A DNA stretch of 64,000 bases, from assembly GCA_965223405.1 (NCBI GenBank), contig CBDCWO010000006.1, forward strand, positions 2,294,001 to 2,358,000, in the 5' to 3' direction. Positions within the stretch are counted from its first letter, which is position 1, and each line of letters opens with the position of its first letter. Origin of the DNA: CBDCWO01 sp965223405. GTDB lineage: Bacteria; Bacteroidota; Bacteroidia; Chitinophagales; Saprospiraceae. Of the stretch, positions 1 through 8,878 are shown in pieces. The position numbers were made by a program, and so were the translations under genes. Under the pieces are notes generated by a model. That model saw only the letters and a list, made by a program, of their open reading frames with translations, was not told where the DNA came from and did no database searches.

Positions 1-1126
1 TAAGCTTAATTTTAGTTTTAAGCATAAGAAACCGTTCTCCATTAATTACAAAATACTCATATCCTCTGAGATAATCATCTCCAAATCCAATAGCTTTTGA
101 ACTATAAAAGGGTAACTTATTGGGTGTAAGAGTCGTTTGGCCAGTAAAAGAAAAGCCAAAACTGCTTCTTCTGCCTAATAATGTATAGTGATCGTATTCA
201 AATCGCGTAACCCAGTTTTTAAGATCGTCAGTAGGTAATAAACCAATTCTCTTTAATCTAAAGTTAACAAAATATCCATGACGTGGGTAGACAGAAAGAT
301 CGCGGTGATCATTTCGATACTCATATTCCATCAGGTAATATCGTTGTTTATGATGTCCGCTGCCAAAAAAGTTTTCATTATATTCCTGGGATACTAATTC
401 ATGAATACGATGTCGATTATAACCAAATCTGAATATATGTTGATTATATATATTTGGTCTGATAATCAAACCTGTTTCAAGACGAAGTTTGTCAAATAAA
501 ATCAATTCATCTCTTTTCAAAAATTCAATTTTATTTTGGTTTAGCTGGTATCCTATTTCCTTGTTTTGGCTGAATAGTACCGAACCAAAAGCACCCAGGG
601 TTTGCCCTTTATTGATATAAGGATAGGTATACCTGATTTCCGCTTTTCGCGTGTATCCACCGTGTACCTTTAGTTTGAGCTCATCGCCGTTGCCGGTAGG
701 ATTTAAATATTTGACCCTCAACCCTAAATTAATTCTTTGTAAAGATCTTTTTTGTTCTACCCACCAGACATTAAAGTTACGATCGGCCAATTCAAATATT
801 GGTGCCGGGAACAAGTACCATGCCTCTTGTACCTCAATTTCTATATCGGCAGTTTGGCTGTCAAGGTTCCAATTTTTAACATTTGTGGTCACTTGATTGA
901 AAAGACGGGTATTAAGTAAATTTCGTCGACACTTTTCCAGAATATTTGCAAGCTCCGATAGCTGTATGGTATCACCAGGGGCAATAACCAATTCACGAAA
1001 AATTATTTTTTGCTTGGTTTTTTTGTTACCGGAAATGTTTATTTTATTCACCAGAAAGTAGTCTTTTTCCTGACTATTTCCCACGCCGAAAATAAATATG
1101 CATAATATGTAGCAAATACTCTTCAA
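1..1126 (-). CDS. Omp85/BamA-TamA-like outer membrane protein with POTRA domain (partial, C-terminus off window)
   Basis: The frame stays open from a TTG start (1124-1126, with AAAGGA about 10 bases upstream and an in-frame TAA further up) to the left edge, giving at least 375 residues. A short signal peptide (ICYILCIFIFGVGNSQ) is followed by a POTRA-like segment at about residues 25-100 (VNKINISGNKKTKQKI) and then alternating beta-strand sequence. Near residue 352 the motif LRGYEY resembles the conserved VRGF/Y motif of loop L6 in Omp85 barrels. Proteins of this family insert or translocate outer-membrane or surface proteins. Only one POTRA is visible, so it is more like a small Omp85/D15-type protein than full BamA. 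The exact substrate cannot be told. Confidence 0.85.
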   Translation of the reverse strand, partial: MKSICYILCIFIFGVGNSQEKDYFLVNKINISGNKKTKQKIIFRELVIAPGDTIQLSELANILEKCRRNLLNTRLFNQVTTNVKNWNLDSQTADIEIEVQEAWYLFPAPIFELADRNFNVWWVEQKRSLQRINLGLRVKYLNPTGNGDELKLKVHGGYTRKAEIRYTYPYINKGQTLGAFGSVLFSQNKEIGYQLNQNKIEFLKRDELILFDKLRLETGLIIRPNIYNQHIFRFGYNRHRIHELVSQEYNENFFGSGHHKQRYYLMEYEYRNDHRDLSVYPRHGYFVNFRLKRIGLLPTDDLKNWVTRFEYDHYTLLGRRSSFGFSFTGQTTLTPNKLPFYSSKAIGFGDDYLRGYEYFVINGERFLMLKTKIKL

Positions 1127-1318
1127 CTTGTTATCAAATCCTTTTAATTGTAGTTTTTAGATTTGAGTAAAATTACATCCTTATTCTTAACAAGGTTAAT
1201 AAATCGAAAATTGTACCAGCCAGAATATGCTTTTTTAAATCAATTCTTTTAGTTATTTGTAATCCTTTCATAATATTTTGTGATATTTTCTGGTTATTAA
1301 GGTCAAATTTAGATTGAG

Positions 1319-1326
1319 TATCTTTG
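1319..1326 (+). promoter_or_regulatory. -7 promoter element for the FKBP lipoprotein gene
   Basis: TATCTTTG matches the Bacteroidota -7 consensus TAnnTTTG exactly and is followed by TGCG. It lies 16 bases before the ATG at 1343, so transcription would start about 10 bases before the start codon. The -33 element is not clear. Inferred from consensus only. Confidence 0.5.
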
Positions 1327-1342
1327 TGCGAATATTAATATT

Positions 1343-2287
1343 ATGATTTCAGCAATTACTAAAACTTTGCTTTGTTCTTTATTCCTGATACTATTGGCAT
1401 TGACTTCTTGTCAAACAGATCTTGGTGGAGATCGAGTAGAGCTTAAAACACGTCAGGACAGTTTATCTTATGCATTTGGTATGATGTACCAAAAGGGAAG
1501 TCAAGGATTTGGACAAATGGGAATAACTCTGGATGGGGATAAATATCTTAATGGATTCAATGCCATTGAAACGGAGGACTCCGGCTTCACTAAAAGCATG
1601 ACCATAGCTATACTTTCCAGGTTTTCACAGGAGTTGTCAATACGACAAGGTCGACCTTTTACTCCAGAAGATCCGCTTAAGGTTCCTATTGATAGCCTTT
1701 CTATGGCATTGGGTGCATATGACAATTATACCTATTTAAGTTGCGGATTTGAAGCTAATGGAGAAGCTATTTGTGCCGGAATTAAAGAATCTTTAACCGG
1801 AGAAAACCGAATTACCAATACAGAGTCCGAAGAACTTGGGCTTGGGTTTCAAAGAAGTTTGTTTGAAGCTCAACAATTAGATCGTGCTGCAAAAGCCGGC
1901 CCAAATATGGAAAAAGGAGAAGCTTTCTTAGCAGAAAACAAAACGAAAGAAGGTGTAAATGAAACTAGTTCTGGTCTGCAATATAAAATTATTAAAGAAG
2001 GTTTCGGAGCAAGTCCGATCGGAACTCAAACAGTTGTCGTCCATTATGAAGGCAGGCTTCTAGATGGAACAGTGTTTGACAGCTCATTTGAGCGGGGTAG
2101 AACCATTGATTTTCCAATAAATCAAGTTATTCAGGGTTGGACCGAGGGATTGCAATTGATGAAAGTAGGTGCTAAATATCAATTCTACATCCATCCTGAT
2201 CTTGCTTATGGTGAACAAGGCAGTGGAATTGATATTGGCCCCAACGAAACCCTAATCTTTGATGTCGAATTAATTGACATAAAATAA
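1343..2287 (+). CDS. FKBP-type peptidyl-prolyl isomerase lipoprotein
   Basis: A 314-residue protein with a lipoprotein signal peptide and lipobox LTSC, so it should be anchored to a membrane and face the periplasm. The C-terminal FKBP domain spans about residues 210-314 (VVVHYEGRLLDGTVFDSSF, INQVIQGWTEGLQLMKVGA, AYGEQGSG) and catalyses cis-trans isomerisation of prolyl bonds during protein folding. Upstream are two segments that each look like the helical FKBP N-terminal dimerisation domain: about 42-95 (LSYAFGMMYQKGSQ) and about 120-190 (LSMALGAYDNYTYLS, then LGFQRSLFEAQQ). FkpA/FklB proteins normally have one. It stands alone between divergent and unrelated genes with its own promoter. Confidence 0.9.
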   Translation: MISAITKTLLCSLFLILLALTSCQTDLGGDRVELKTRQDSLSYAFGMMYQKGSQGFGQMGITLDGDKYLNGFNAIETEDSGFTKSMTIAILSRFSQELSIRQGRPFTPEDPLKVPIDSLSMALGAYDNYTYLSCGFEANGEAICAGIKESLTGENRITNTESEELGLGFQRSLFEAQQLDRAAKAGPNMEKGEAFLAENKTKEGVNETSSGLQYKIIKEGFGASPIGTQTVVVHYEGRLLDGTVFDSSFERGRTIDFPINQVIQGWTEGLQLMKVGAKYQFYIHPDLAYGEQGSGIDIGPNETLIFDVELIDIK

Positions 2288-2435
2288 ATCCCAACGCAAC
2301 TTTTACCTGTCTTTATTAGGGTAACTAATGTATTTTCTCGATCATATTGATAATGATCAGTGAGAGGATTGAGGCTAGTCATAATGCAATATACGCTTCC
2401 TACTTACTATTGCACCGAATATAAAGAGTATTGCG

Positions 2436-3725
2436 GTGTTTAAACTATTAAGGCGGTGTACTTCAATTCCTTATGTTGGAATTGTGTATAAATTCAATGC
2501 GATTATAATAACCACTCTATTTTGTCTGTCTCTTGGTTTTTCTCAAGGCGATCCGGATTATCAGGGCGGCTTTAAAATTCCATTAAATCAAGATGGCTCT
2601 AAGTACTTTCGCATCCTTGGGTGGGGGCAAATGTGGGCATGTTATAAAGAAAGAGCCGATCCTGAAATCAGTCCTTTTGCCATATCTATACGAAGGGCCA
2701 GAGGATTGTTTTACTCCCAACTAAATAAAAAGTTTCTTTTTGTTGCTCATATCGGTGCAAACAACATTAGTAATACAACGCTTGAACCTGTTGGTAAAGG
2801 AGATGGAAGTCAGGTATTCCTACACGGGCTTTGGGGAGAATTTACCGTCATCCCAAACATACTTCACATTGGATCTGGGCTTCATTACTGGAATGGGATA
2901 TCACGCTTAAATAGTCAGAGCACACTCAATATGCTTACCTTGGATAATCATCGAAGTTCTTGGACCACTCTTGGGCTTTCGGATCAATACGGTCGTCATT
3001 TGGGTATCTATCTAAAGGGTGATTGGGGTAATTGGTCTTACCGCTTAAGCATAAACGATGCCATTAAAAAGTCATTGGATGCCGAGCAACCGGTATCTGG
3101 TGATTACCTTGTTTATCGAGGTCGGGAGTTATTAGGAAAAAGAGCACAACTTACTTCACACGGTTATGTTAAATACTACCTGGCAGAACGAGAATCTAGT
3201 TTTTTACCCTATCAGGTGGGTTCTTATCTTGGATCAAAGCGGATAATTTCTTTAGGTGCAGGATTTTTTACTCATCCTAACGGGGTGGTCCGATATCAGT
3301 TGGAATCTTCAGAGCCAACTGGTTCCAATGTATTCCACTATGCATTTGATGTTTTTGTTGACCTTCCTCTGAATAACCACAAAAAGAATGCGGTTACCGC
3401 TTACGCTGTATATATGTCCACAAATTTTGGGGAGAAATATCTATTGTTAAATAAAAGTATGGATATAGGAACCGGGCAGATTTATTATTCTCACTTAGGA
3501 TATTTATTTCCCGATTTTCTCAAATCTAGCAAAGTACAGACTTTTATCTCATACTCCTACAAACTATTTGATGCTTATAATGAATCTATTAATGAATTTG
3601 GAATAGGGGCTAATTGGTACATACAAGGACACCATGCCAAGATTACATTAGAATACAAACACAATAGCTTTCTGGAGTTGGATCAGAATGAATCGATGAC
3701 CATTCAAGCTATGGTGTACTTATAA
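2436..3725 (+). CDS. Porin-like outer membrane beta-barrel protein
   Basis: A 429-residue protein with an N-terminal export signal (NAIIITTLFCLSLGFSQ) followed by aromatic, alternating beta-strand sequence to the end. It finishes in a hydrophobic strand (MTIQAMVYL), as expected for an outer-membrane barrel. The opening of the mature part (YFRILGWGQMWACY) and the patch of IRRARGLFYSQL resemble phosphate-selective-porin-type (OprO/OprP) proteins of Bacteroidota. I do not recognise a substrate. The frame starts at GTG 2436; GTG 2484 would give a more compact signal peptide beginning MYKFNAII and is an equally good start. A one-mismatch -7 element (TACTATTG) lies near 2406-2413. Confidence 0.65.
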   Translation: MFKLLRRCTSIPYVGIVYKFNAIIITTLFCLSLGFSQGDPDYQGGFKIPLNQDGSKYFRILGWGQMWACYKERADPEISPFAISIRRARGLFYSQLNKKFLFVAHIGANNISNTTLEPVGKGDGSQVFLHGLWGEFTVIPNILHIGSGLHYWNGISRLNSQSTLNMLTLDNHRSSWTTLGLSDQYGRHLGIYLKGDWGNWSYRLSINDAIKKSLDAEQPVSGDYLVYRGRELLGKRAQLTSHGYVKYYLAERESSFLPYQVGSYLGSKRIISLGAGFFTHPNGVVRYQLESSEPTGSNVFHYAFDVFVDLPLNNHKKNAVTAYAVYMSTNFGEKYLLLNKSMDIGTGQIYYSHLGYLFPDFLKSSKVQTFISYSYKLFDAYNESINEFGIGANWYIQGHHAKITLEYKHNSFLELDQNESMTIQAMVYL

Positions 3726-3804
3726 CAAGAAAAGCCTTATGTTTTGGTTTATTTTTACCCCTAGGTCATGATTAAAATCATCTAATATTTAACCACAAAA
3801 AAGA

Positions 3805-3812
3805 TAAATTTG
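3805..3812 (+). promoter_or_regulatory. -7 promoter element for the fasciclin lipoprotein gene
   Basis: TAAATTTG is a perfect TAnnTTTG match 40 bases before the ATG at 3853. This implies an AT-rich leader of roughly 34 bases. Confidence 0.5.
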
Positions 3813-3852
3813 TCTTCTATTTTAAACGTAAATAACTAAAATCAAATATATC

Positions 3853-4407
3853 ATGAACAAGCATTTATTTATCTGGCTATGCCTATTGATCGTTTGGAGT
3901 TGTAATGTTTCTACAGATACTTCAAACACCTCTGATCAGGGTACTCAATCATTAAATTTAAAAGGACAATCTGCAGTAAGTGATGATGTATCCGCCAAAA
4001 ATATTCTTCAGATTGCATTGGGTTCTGACGATCATACTACACTATGTGCAGGTGTACAAGCTGCAGGTCTTGAAAATGTGTTGGTAAATGCTGGTCCTTT
4101 AACCGTTTTTGCTCCGACAAATGCCGCATTTGATAAGCTTCCGGATGGAACTCTTGACGAATTACTGAAACCTGAAAATAAAAGTACCTTGGCAAGGATA
4201 ATCAAATACCATGCTTCTCCGGGTTCTTATAACATGAATCTGCTCAAGGATGGAATGAATTTATTTGTTGCTTCTGGACATAACTTAAAGATTAAAAAAG
4301 AAGGAGACAAAGTAACGGTCAATGGTGCTAATATTCTAGGTACAGTAAGTGCAACTAATGGGTTAATACATGTTATCGACCAAGTACTACTTCCACCAGA
4401 AGGATAA
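3853..4407 (+). CDS. Fasciclin (FAS1) domain lipoprotein
   Basis: A 184-residue protein with a lipoprotein signal (IWLCLLIVWSC, Cys at about 17). A Ser/Thr-rich linker of about 30 residues precedes one FAS1 domain from about residue 50 to the end. Diagnostic FAS1 blocks are visible: LVNAGPLTVFAPTNAAFDKLP near the front, then IIKYHASPGSYNM, and finally NGLIHVIDQVLLPP. FAS1 domains mediate adhesion or binding of surface ligands, and the precise partner is unknown. It is monocistronic with its own -7 element and converges on the CBS gene. The length is typical for a single-FAS1 lipoprotein. Confidence 0.9.
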   Translation: MNKHLFIWLCLLIVWSCNVSTDTSNTSDQGTQSLNLKGQSAVSDDVSAKNILQIALGSDDHTTLCAGVQAAGLENVLVNAGPLTVFAPTNAAFDKLPDGTLDELLKPENKSTLARIIKYHASPGSYNMNLLKDGMNLFVASGHNLKIKKEGDKVTVNGANILGTVSATNGLIHVIDQVLLPPEG

Positions 4408-4504
4408 TAATGGTCGACATCGACTCATAGTAAAATTAACATAGTTGATATTTGTTGAATGTGTGTTTACACCTATTCAAGGAAAGATTTTTAGCCGTAC
4501 TTTA

Positions 4505-4536
4505 CACCAAACAAACGGATCTAAATATATTTGGTG
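4505..4536. terminator. Weak stem between convergent genes
   Basis: CACCAAA (4505-4511) and TTTGGTG (4530-4536) form a perfect 7-bp stem with an 18-base loop between the convergent fasciclin and CBS genes. There is no GC-rich core or U-run, so it is only a possible bidirectional terminator. Confidence 0.25.
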
Positions 4537-4567
4537 CTAATAGTTTGACTTCGGAATATCGAACAAA

Positions 4568-5227
4568 TTATAGGTTAAGATAATGCATTAGAGCATCATA
4601 TCTCTCTTGTAGGTTTTCAATATGTTCGGATTCTAAATAGGTAGATTGAATAATATATCCCATTCTACGAAGAGAAGCTGTGATCTTTTGAATTTCAAGC
4701 TTATCAATTTTCAAAGTTAAATAGACTTGTTGCTCTTTTACATCCCTGGAAATAAAGGAGCATAGGACATGTCCTCCTTCAGACTCTATAATTCGTGATA
4801 TGTTACTTAAGGAATAATCTCCAAAAGGCATGGTCATTACTATTATGCTTCCCGGATCCAAAAAAGTAAAACTTCGACTATAATAATCCATGACTTCTTC
4901 CAGGATGAGAGCTCCTTCATACTTATTATTCTCTGAAATCACCGGAATCATTGTTCTTTGGGACTCGGCAAATTTTCCTAAAATGGTAAATAAATGATCA
5001 GACAATGACAAAGTTGAGTTAAAACCTGTTTGCACAATTTCGCTCAATGAATTATCAAGCGGATTGTTAAGTAACTCTTCTTCAGAAATAACACCTATAA
5101 ATTTACCATTGTTAAGAACCGGTAAATGCTTTACATATTGATCATTCATGACAATCAATGCAGATCTACCGGTATCTTCTACCTGAACGGGAATAAAATT
5201 CTTGGCCAATAATTCTGCTGCAATCAT
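4568..5227 (-). CDS. CBS-pair protein with C-terminal ACT-like domain
   Basis: A 219-residue cytosolic protein. Residues 1-55 and about 65-125 look like two CBS motifs (AALIVMN-type segment with HLPVLNNGKFIGVISEEELL, then MIPVISENNKYEGALILEEV), which bind adenosyl ligands as a regulatory module. Residues about 130-215 resemble an ACT-like fold (GSIIVMTMPFGDYSLSNISR, QVYLTLKIDKLEIQKITASL). The overall design recalls AcuB-like CBS-ACT proteins. Its start codon overlaps the stop of the upstream TM2/TPR gene by four bases (ATGA), so the two are translationally coupled. The regulated target is not evident. Confidence 0.75.
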   Translation of the reverse strand: MIAAELLAKNFIPVQVEDTGRSALIVMNDQYVKHLPVLNNGKFIGVISEEELLNNPLDNSLSEIVQTGFNSTLSLSDHLFTILGKFAESQRTMIPVISENNKYEGALILEEVMDYYSRSFTFLDPGSIIVMTMPFGDYSLSNISRIIESEGGHVLCSFISRDVKEQQVYLTLKIDKLEIQKITASLRRMGYIIQSTYLESEHIENLQERYDALMHYLNL

Positions 5228-6057
5228 GATTTGAGTTTTCTCTTTTCATGAACAAATTCTTCTTCTGTAATTAGTCCTTTTTCTCTCAATTCGGCCAGCT
5301 TTTGCAACTGACTCAGCAATATGTCGTCATCCAATACTTCGGGTTTTTCTTTCTCTGGCGTTTTCTTTTCTTCTTGTAAAATTGGGGATTCCTGCACCAT
5401 TTTACGGAATCCATTTTTTTCAAATGCTTCAAATTCGGGTTGTATCCGCATAAATGCGAGATCATCGTGAGTCTTAATTTTATCCCATTTATTAAATCCC
5501 AATGCCACCGCTTTGCTGATATGATCCATTGCCAAATCAGCTTTTTCTGAAAGAGAATAAGCGCATGCCAAATTGAAATGTGTTGCAATATCGCTTGGAT
5601 CAATTTCTAATGCTTGTTTAAAATCTTTGATAGCTCCGTCCAGATCAAAATCTTTATATTTCTTGATTCCGGTAGTTTTAAAGGGATTTGGTTTTTTTCT
5701 TTCGGAAACTTTTACATTTCTAGTTCTCTCACGATATGTCCTGGTTTCTGATGATGGTCTTCTTCTTGATGGGTTGTAAGACCTGTCTCTTCTTCGATAA
5801 TCTCGGTTTCTTCTCCAGGTTGGTGTTTGAGTGGGTTTTCCTTGGTTATATCGTCGATCAAACTCCTCCTGCGACATCATCAATAGGGCTAGGGCATTCA
5901 GAAAACCCAGGCCTGCGGCCAACCAGCCGCTTACAAAAATAAAAACAGCAATAAAAATAAATGCTCTTCCCGGTTTTCTCAAGTAGACCTGATGCATCCC
6001 GGACCAACCAAATATCATGGAGAGGAATGCTGCTGTGTATTTATCTCTCCTTGTCAT
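5224..6057 (-). CDS. Membrane protein with TM2-like, TPR and SHOCT modules
   Basis: A 277-residue protein with three parts. Residues 1-65 carry two hydrophobic helices with a TM2-like start (FLSMIFGWSGMHQVYLRKPG). Residues 75-130 are a very basic, Arg/Ser-rich linker. Residues about 130-205 hold one or two TPR units (AIKDFKQALEIDPSDIATHF, LACAYSLSEKADLAMDHISK). The last 35 residues (LQKLAELREKGLITEEEF) match a SHOCT-type oligomerisation module. It sits between a SpoIIE-type phosphatase gene (7 bases apart) and a CBS gene (overlapping), suggesting a small signalling operon. Function is not known. Confidence 0.7.
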   Translation of the reverse strand: MTRRDKYTAAFLSMIFGWSGMHQVYLRKPGRAFIFIAVFIFVSGWLAAGLGFLNALALLMMSQEEFDRRYNQGKPTQTPTWRRNRDYRRRDRSYNPSRRRPSSETRTYRERTRNVKVSERKKPNPFKTTGIKKYKDFDLDGAIKDFKQALEIDPSDIATHFNLACAYSLSEKADLAMDHISKAVALGFNKWDKIKTHDDLAFMRIQPEFEAFEKNGFRKMVQESPILQEEKKTPEKEKPEVLDDDILLSQLQKLAELREKGLITEEEFVHEKRKLKS

Positions 6058-6063
6058 ACTATA

Positions 6064-7308
6064 TTAATTCATTCCTTTTAAGAAAAGTTTACAGGTAAGG
6101 ACTGCAATGTCATCCGGAAAAGAAGGTTCGCCATTAAAGTTCTCCATTTCCTTCATTAGTTGGTGATTTAATTCCGAAGCCCCAAAACGATGATATTCAG
6201 ATAAAAAGGATTTCAATTTTGTTTCATCAAAATATTCTCCATCTACATTTTGCAGATCCGTAAGGCCATCTGTAAATGTCAATAAAGTAATATCATCGTT
6301 AATCGGTATGTATCCTTCCTCCGCACTCTCCAGTTCTTCAAATGCCCCAATAATCGTGCTACCTTTATTTAAAAATTGAACAGATCCATTGGTATACAAC
6401 ACCGGTGGAAAATGTCCGGCATTTATATATTTTAAAAAACGCTCCTTAATATTTATTTGTGCAATAAATAAGGTAAGAAATTTATCTGATTTCGTAATTT
6501 GATAAACACTTTGATTGAGCATTTTTACCAATTCTACCAAATTTTCAGCTCTAAATACAAAGTTTCTGAGGTTGGCTTGAAAGTTGGACATAAGTAACGC
6601 TGCTGCAACACCTTTGCCGGAAATATCCGCAATACAAATCACGAAATGGTCTTCAGATATTGGAATAAAGTCAAAATAATCTCCTCCAACATTGAAGTGT
6701 GGTTTATAAATACTAGCCAGCTCAAAACTTTTTCCTCTGGGCAGTTGATTCGGAATCAGCATATTCTGGACCTCGCTGGCCAATTCGATCTCACGACGTA
6801 ACTTTACTCTTTCTAATTGTTGTTTGAACAATTTCTTATTTTCAATAGCAACGGCGACAATGTTTGTAATGGTCGTGATAAATTGAATTTTAGAATAAAT
6901 GTCTTCATTATCGCCACACTGTCCTATCAGTGAGAATGCAATAGGCTCTTCTTTATGATAAACCGGTATTACAATCTCGAATTGTCGTAGTCTTTTATCA
7001 TCCTTCGTATTAATTTTATGTAATCGATTGAATTGGTGTAGAAGTTTGCTGTAATCTTTTCCTAATATGTTTTCAGCATTTATTTGACAGGCGCAATTCC
7101 ATTCATCTTCTCCTTTGACAAACAATGCCATCTTTTTTACTCCCATTTCCCAATTCAGGAAGGATTTATACATGTTATACAGACCCCCAGCACTAACATT
7201 GTCGTTAATGGCTTGAGTGATAGTCAAAAGACTTTTTATCTGCAGTTGTTTTAGATGCAGTTCTTTTTCCAGCCTTTCTTTTTCAACAATTTGACTTCGC
7301 ATAATCAA
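6064..7308 (-). CDS. SpoIIE/RsbU-type serine phosphatase with N-terminal GAF-like sensor
   Basis: A 414-residue soluble protein. After a short coiled coil (about 5-30) comes a GAF-like region (about 30-165; VIPVYHKEEPIAFSLIGQ), then a linker helix and a PPM/SpoIIE phosphatase domain (about 195-410). Metal-binding blocks typical of the family are visible: VGGDYFDFI, CIADISGKGVAAALLMSNF, INAGHFPPVLY, LTFTDGLTDLQN and FPDDIAVL. Such enzymes dephosphorylate anti-sigma-antagonist (STAS) proteins in partner-switching pathways. No STAS gene is adjacent; an anti-sigma-like ATPase gene lies at 18977. It is the first gene of the leftward phosphatase-TM2/TPR-CBS cluster. Confidence 0.88.
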   Translation of the reverse strand: MIMRSQIVEKERLEKELHLKQLQIKSLLTITQAINDNVSAGGLYNMYKSFLNWEMGVKKMALFVKGEDEWNCACQINAENILGKDYSKLLHQFNRLHKINTKDDKRLRQFEIVIPVYHKEEPIAFSLIGQCGDNEDIYSKIQFITTITNIVAVAIENKKLFKQQLERVKLRREIELASEVQNMLIPNQLPRGKSFELASIYKPHFNVGGDYFDFIPISEDHFVICIADISGKGVAAALLMSNFQANLRNFVFRAENLVELVKMLNQSVYQITKSDKFLTLFIAQINIKERFLKYINAGHFPPVLYTNGSVQFLNKGSTIIGAFEELESAEEGYIPINDDITLLTFTDGLTDLQNVDGEYFDETKLKSFLSEYHRFGASELNHQLMKEMENFNGEPSFPDDIAVLTCKLFLKGMN

Positions 7309-7414
7309 GAATAACGATACTAAATTATTATTTATTCCATAATATTATTTCGATGAATGATTTTATTTGTCCTACCGGCAATTATTTGCTAAGTTTTTAA
7401 CCTATTTTGCAACA

Positions 7415-8092
7415 ATGTCCGACTTAATTCTTTTTTTATCCATTTTACCTGGAATATTGGTGGCTGTATTAGTTTACATTTATGTAGACAAATACGAAAA
7501 GGAACCTACTCTTCCTATTATAATTACTTTTTTCATCGGTGTTATCGTTGCGTATTTCGCATTTAAATTGGAGGAGTTTTTGTCTGTCAAATTAGAATTT
7601 TTAAATAACTCTATGCTAGGTGTTTTTGTTTTTGCCTTCTTGGTAGTTAGTTTAGTAGAAGAAGGTCTTAAATATCTAGGATATTATCTTTATCCATATC
7701 ATTCAAAATATGTGGACGAACCAATTGATCCAGTCATATATTGTGTAATGCTTTCTATGGGATTCGCAACGGTGGAAAATATACTTTATGGTATGATCTA
7801 TGGAATAGAAACTGTCCTTATTAGAACGTTTACCGCTATTCCTGCTCACGCGATTTTTGGCATATTTATGGGATATTACCTAAGTAACTTTTATTTTAAG
7901 AACGGATCCATTAAAAAACTATTGATCGGATTAGCCATTATTCTGGGAATACATACTTTATATGATTATTTTATCATTCAACAAATTTCAGAATATCTGA
8001 TGCTTGGGGCTTTAGTAGTACTTGGTGTAGGCATTTTCTATTCTTTAAAGATGATTAAAGAATTGCAATCCTATTCTTCTCCGGCTACTTAA
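7415..8092 (+). CDS. PrsW-family intramembrane metalloprotease
   Basis: A 225-residue polytopic membrane protein with about seven hydrophobic helices. PrsW/CAAX-type motifs are present: VEEGLKYLGYY (EExxK-like metal/active site), ATVENILYGMIYG (ExxxE-like position) and AIPAHAIFGIFMGYYL (His in the last conserved helix). In Firmicutes PrsW cleaves an anti-sigma factor within the membrane; the substrate here is unknown. The frame can be extended to a TTG at 7367, but ATG 7415 begins exactly at the first hydrophobic helix (MSDLILFLSILPG) and is preferred. It converges with the MazG-like gene, overlapping 8 bases at the 3' ends. Confidence 0.82.
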   Translation: MSDLILFLSILPGILVAVLVYIYVDKYEKEPTLPIIITFFIGVIVAYFAFKLEEFLSVKLEFLNNSMLGVFVFAFLVVSLVEEGLKYLGYYLYPYHSKYVDEPIDPVIYCVMLSMGFATVENILYGMIYGIETVLIRTFTAIPAHAIFGIFMGYYLSNFYFKNGSIKKLLIGLAIILGIHTLYDYFIIQQISEYLMLGALVVLGVGIFYSLKMIKELQSYSSPAT

Positions 8093-8432
8093 GCTTTGGA
8101 TTATTTCGATGGCGATCGCGATCTCTTTTTGTTTTTTTATTCAGATTTCTTAAAAAAGCTTGATTCAAATCAATTTTTCCCTGATTGGCCAAGCAAATTA
8201 ATACGAAAAGAATATCTGATATTTCATCTTCTATTTTTGATTTATATTTCTTCTCATCTTCTTTGTTTTTGAATGATTGTTCTCCATATACACGTACCAT
8301 TACTCTTGCCAATTCTCCAATTTCTTCCATTAATATCCCTAAATTGGTTAACTCTTCAAAGTATCTCACTCCGGTGGAATTGATCCATTTATCAACCATA
8401 TTTTGAGCTTCTGTAATAGTAACGGATTTCAT
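8085..8432 (-). CDS. MazG-like nucleotide pyrophosphohydrolase
   Basis: A 115-residue all-alpha protein of the MazG/dUTPase superfamily. The two Mg-binding halves are visible as MEEIGELARVMVRVYGE (EExxE) and KIEDEISDILFVLICLAN (ExxD). A basic C-terminal tail (KKTKRDRDRHRNNPKLK) ends the protein. Such enzymes hydrolyse NTPs or dNTPs to monophosphates and pyrophosphate as house-cleaning. Its start overlaps the stop of dtd by four bases, so it forms a two-gene leftward operon with another quality-control enzyme. Confidence 0.85.
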   Translation of the reverse strand: MKSVTITEAQNMVDKWINSTGVRYFEELTNLGILMEEIGELARVMVRVYGEQSFKNKEDEKKYKSKIEDEISDILFVLICLANQGKIDLNQAFLRNLNKKTKRDRDRHRNNPKLK

Positions 8433-8878
8433 TCTCTATTTTTTGAATCTATAAAAATAGTAACAGGACCATCATTAATCAGATGTATATCCATATCTGC
8501 ACCAAATTCTCCGGTCTTAATAGAAAGGCTTTCTGCTTCACATTTTTTTACAAACTGCTCATATAAGGTTATCGCGAGATCAGGCTTTGCAGCTCTTATG
8601 TAAGAAGGCCTGTTTCCTTTCTTAGTACTTGCATGTAAAGTAAATTGTGAAATGATAAGTACTTCTCCATGGACCTCTTTTACGGACAGATTCATAATAC
8701 CATTTTGATCGTTAAATATCCGTAATTGTATTACTTTTTTTACCAACCAGTCTACATCTTGCGCATTATCTTCGTTTTCAATTCCAATAAAAACCAACAA
8801 ACCATAATTTATCTTTCCTTTAATCTTGGAATCGATACTTACATTTGCCTCTTTGACTCTTTGAATCAACACTCTCAT
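8429..8878 (-). CDS. dtd: D-aminoacyl-tRNA deacylase
   Basis: A 149-residue protein of normal length for DTD, which removes D-amino acids (and glycine mischarged on tRNA-Ala) from tRNAs in the cytosol. The two catalytic motifs are present: ISQFTLHAST (SQFTL) at about residue 76 and INDGPVTIFID (NxGPxT) near the C-terminus. The start MRVLIQRVKEANVSID is canonical. It is the first gene of the dtd-mazG-like operon and faces the AT-rich origin-like gap. It has no close -7 match to TAnnTTTG that I could find. Confidence 0.95.
   Translation of the reverse strand: MRVLIQRVKEANVSIDSKIKGKINYGLLVFIGIENEDNAQDVDWLVKKVIQLRIFNDQNGIMNLSVKEVHGEVLIISQFTLHASTKKGNRPSYIRAAKPDLAITLYEQFVKKCEAESLSIKTGEFGADMDIHLINDGPVTIFIDSKNRE

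Noticed and set aside
651..896. 81-codon plus-strand open frame near the left edge
   Set aside because: It is antisense to the long Omp85-like frame, which has a signal peptide and family motifs.
2340..2358. GATCAT-7-ATGATC inverted repeat between the FKBP and porin-like genes
   Set aside because: A 6-bp AT-rich stem is too weak to call as a terminator or operator by itself.
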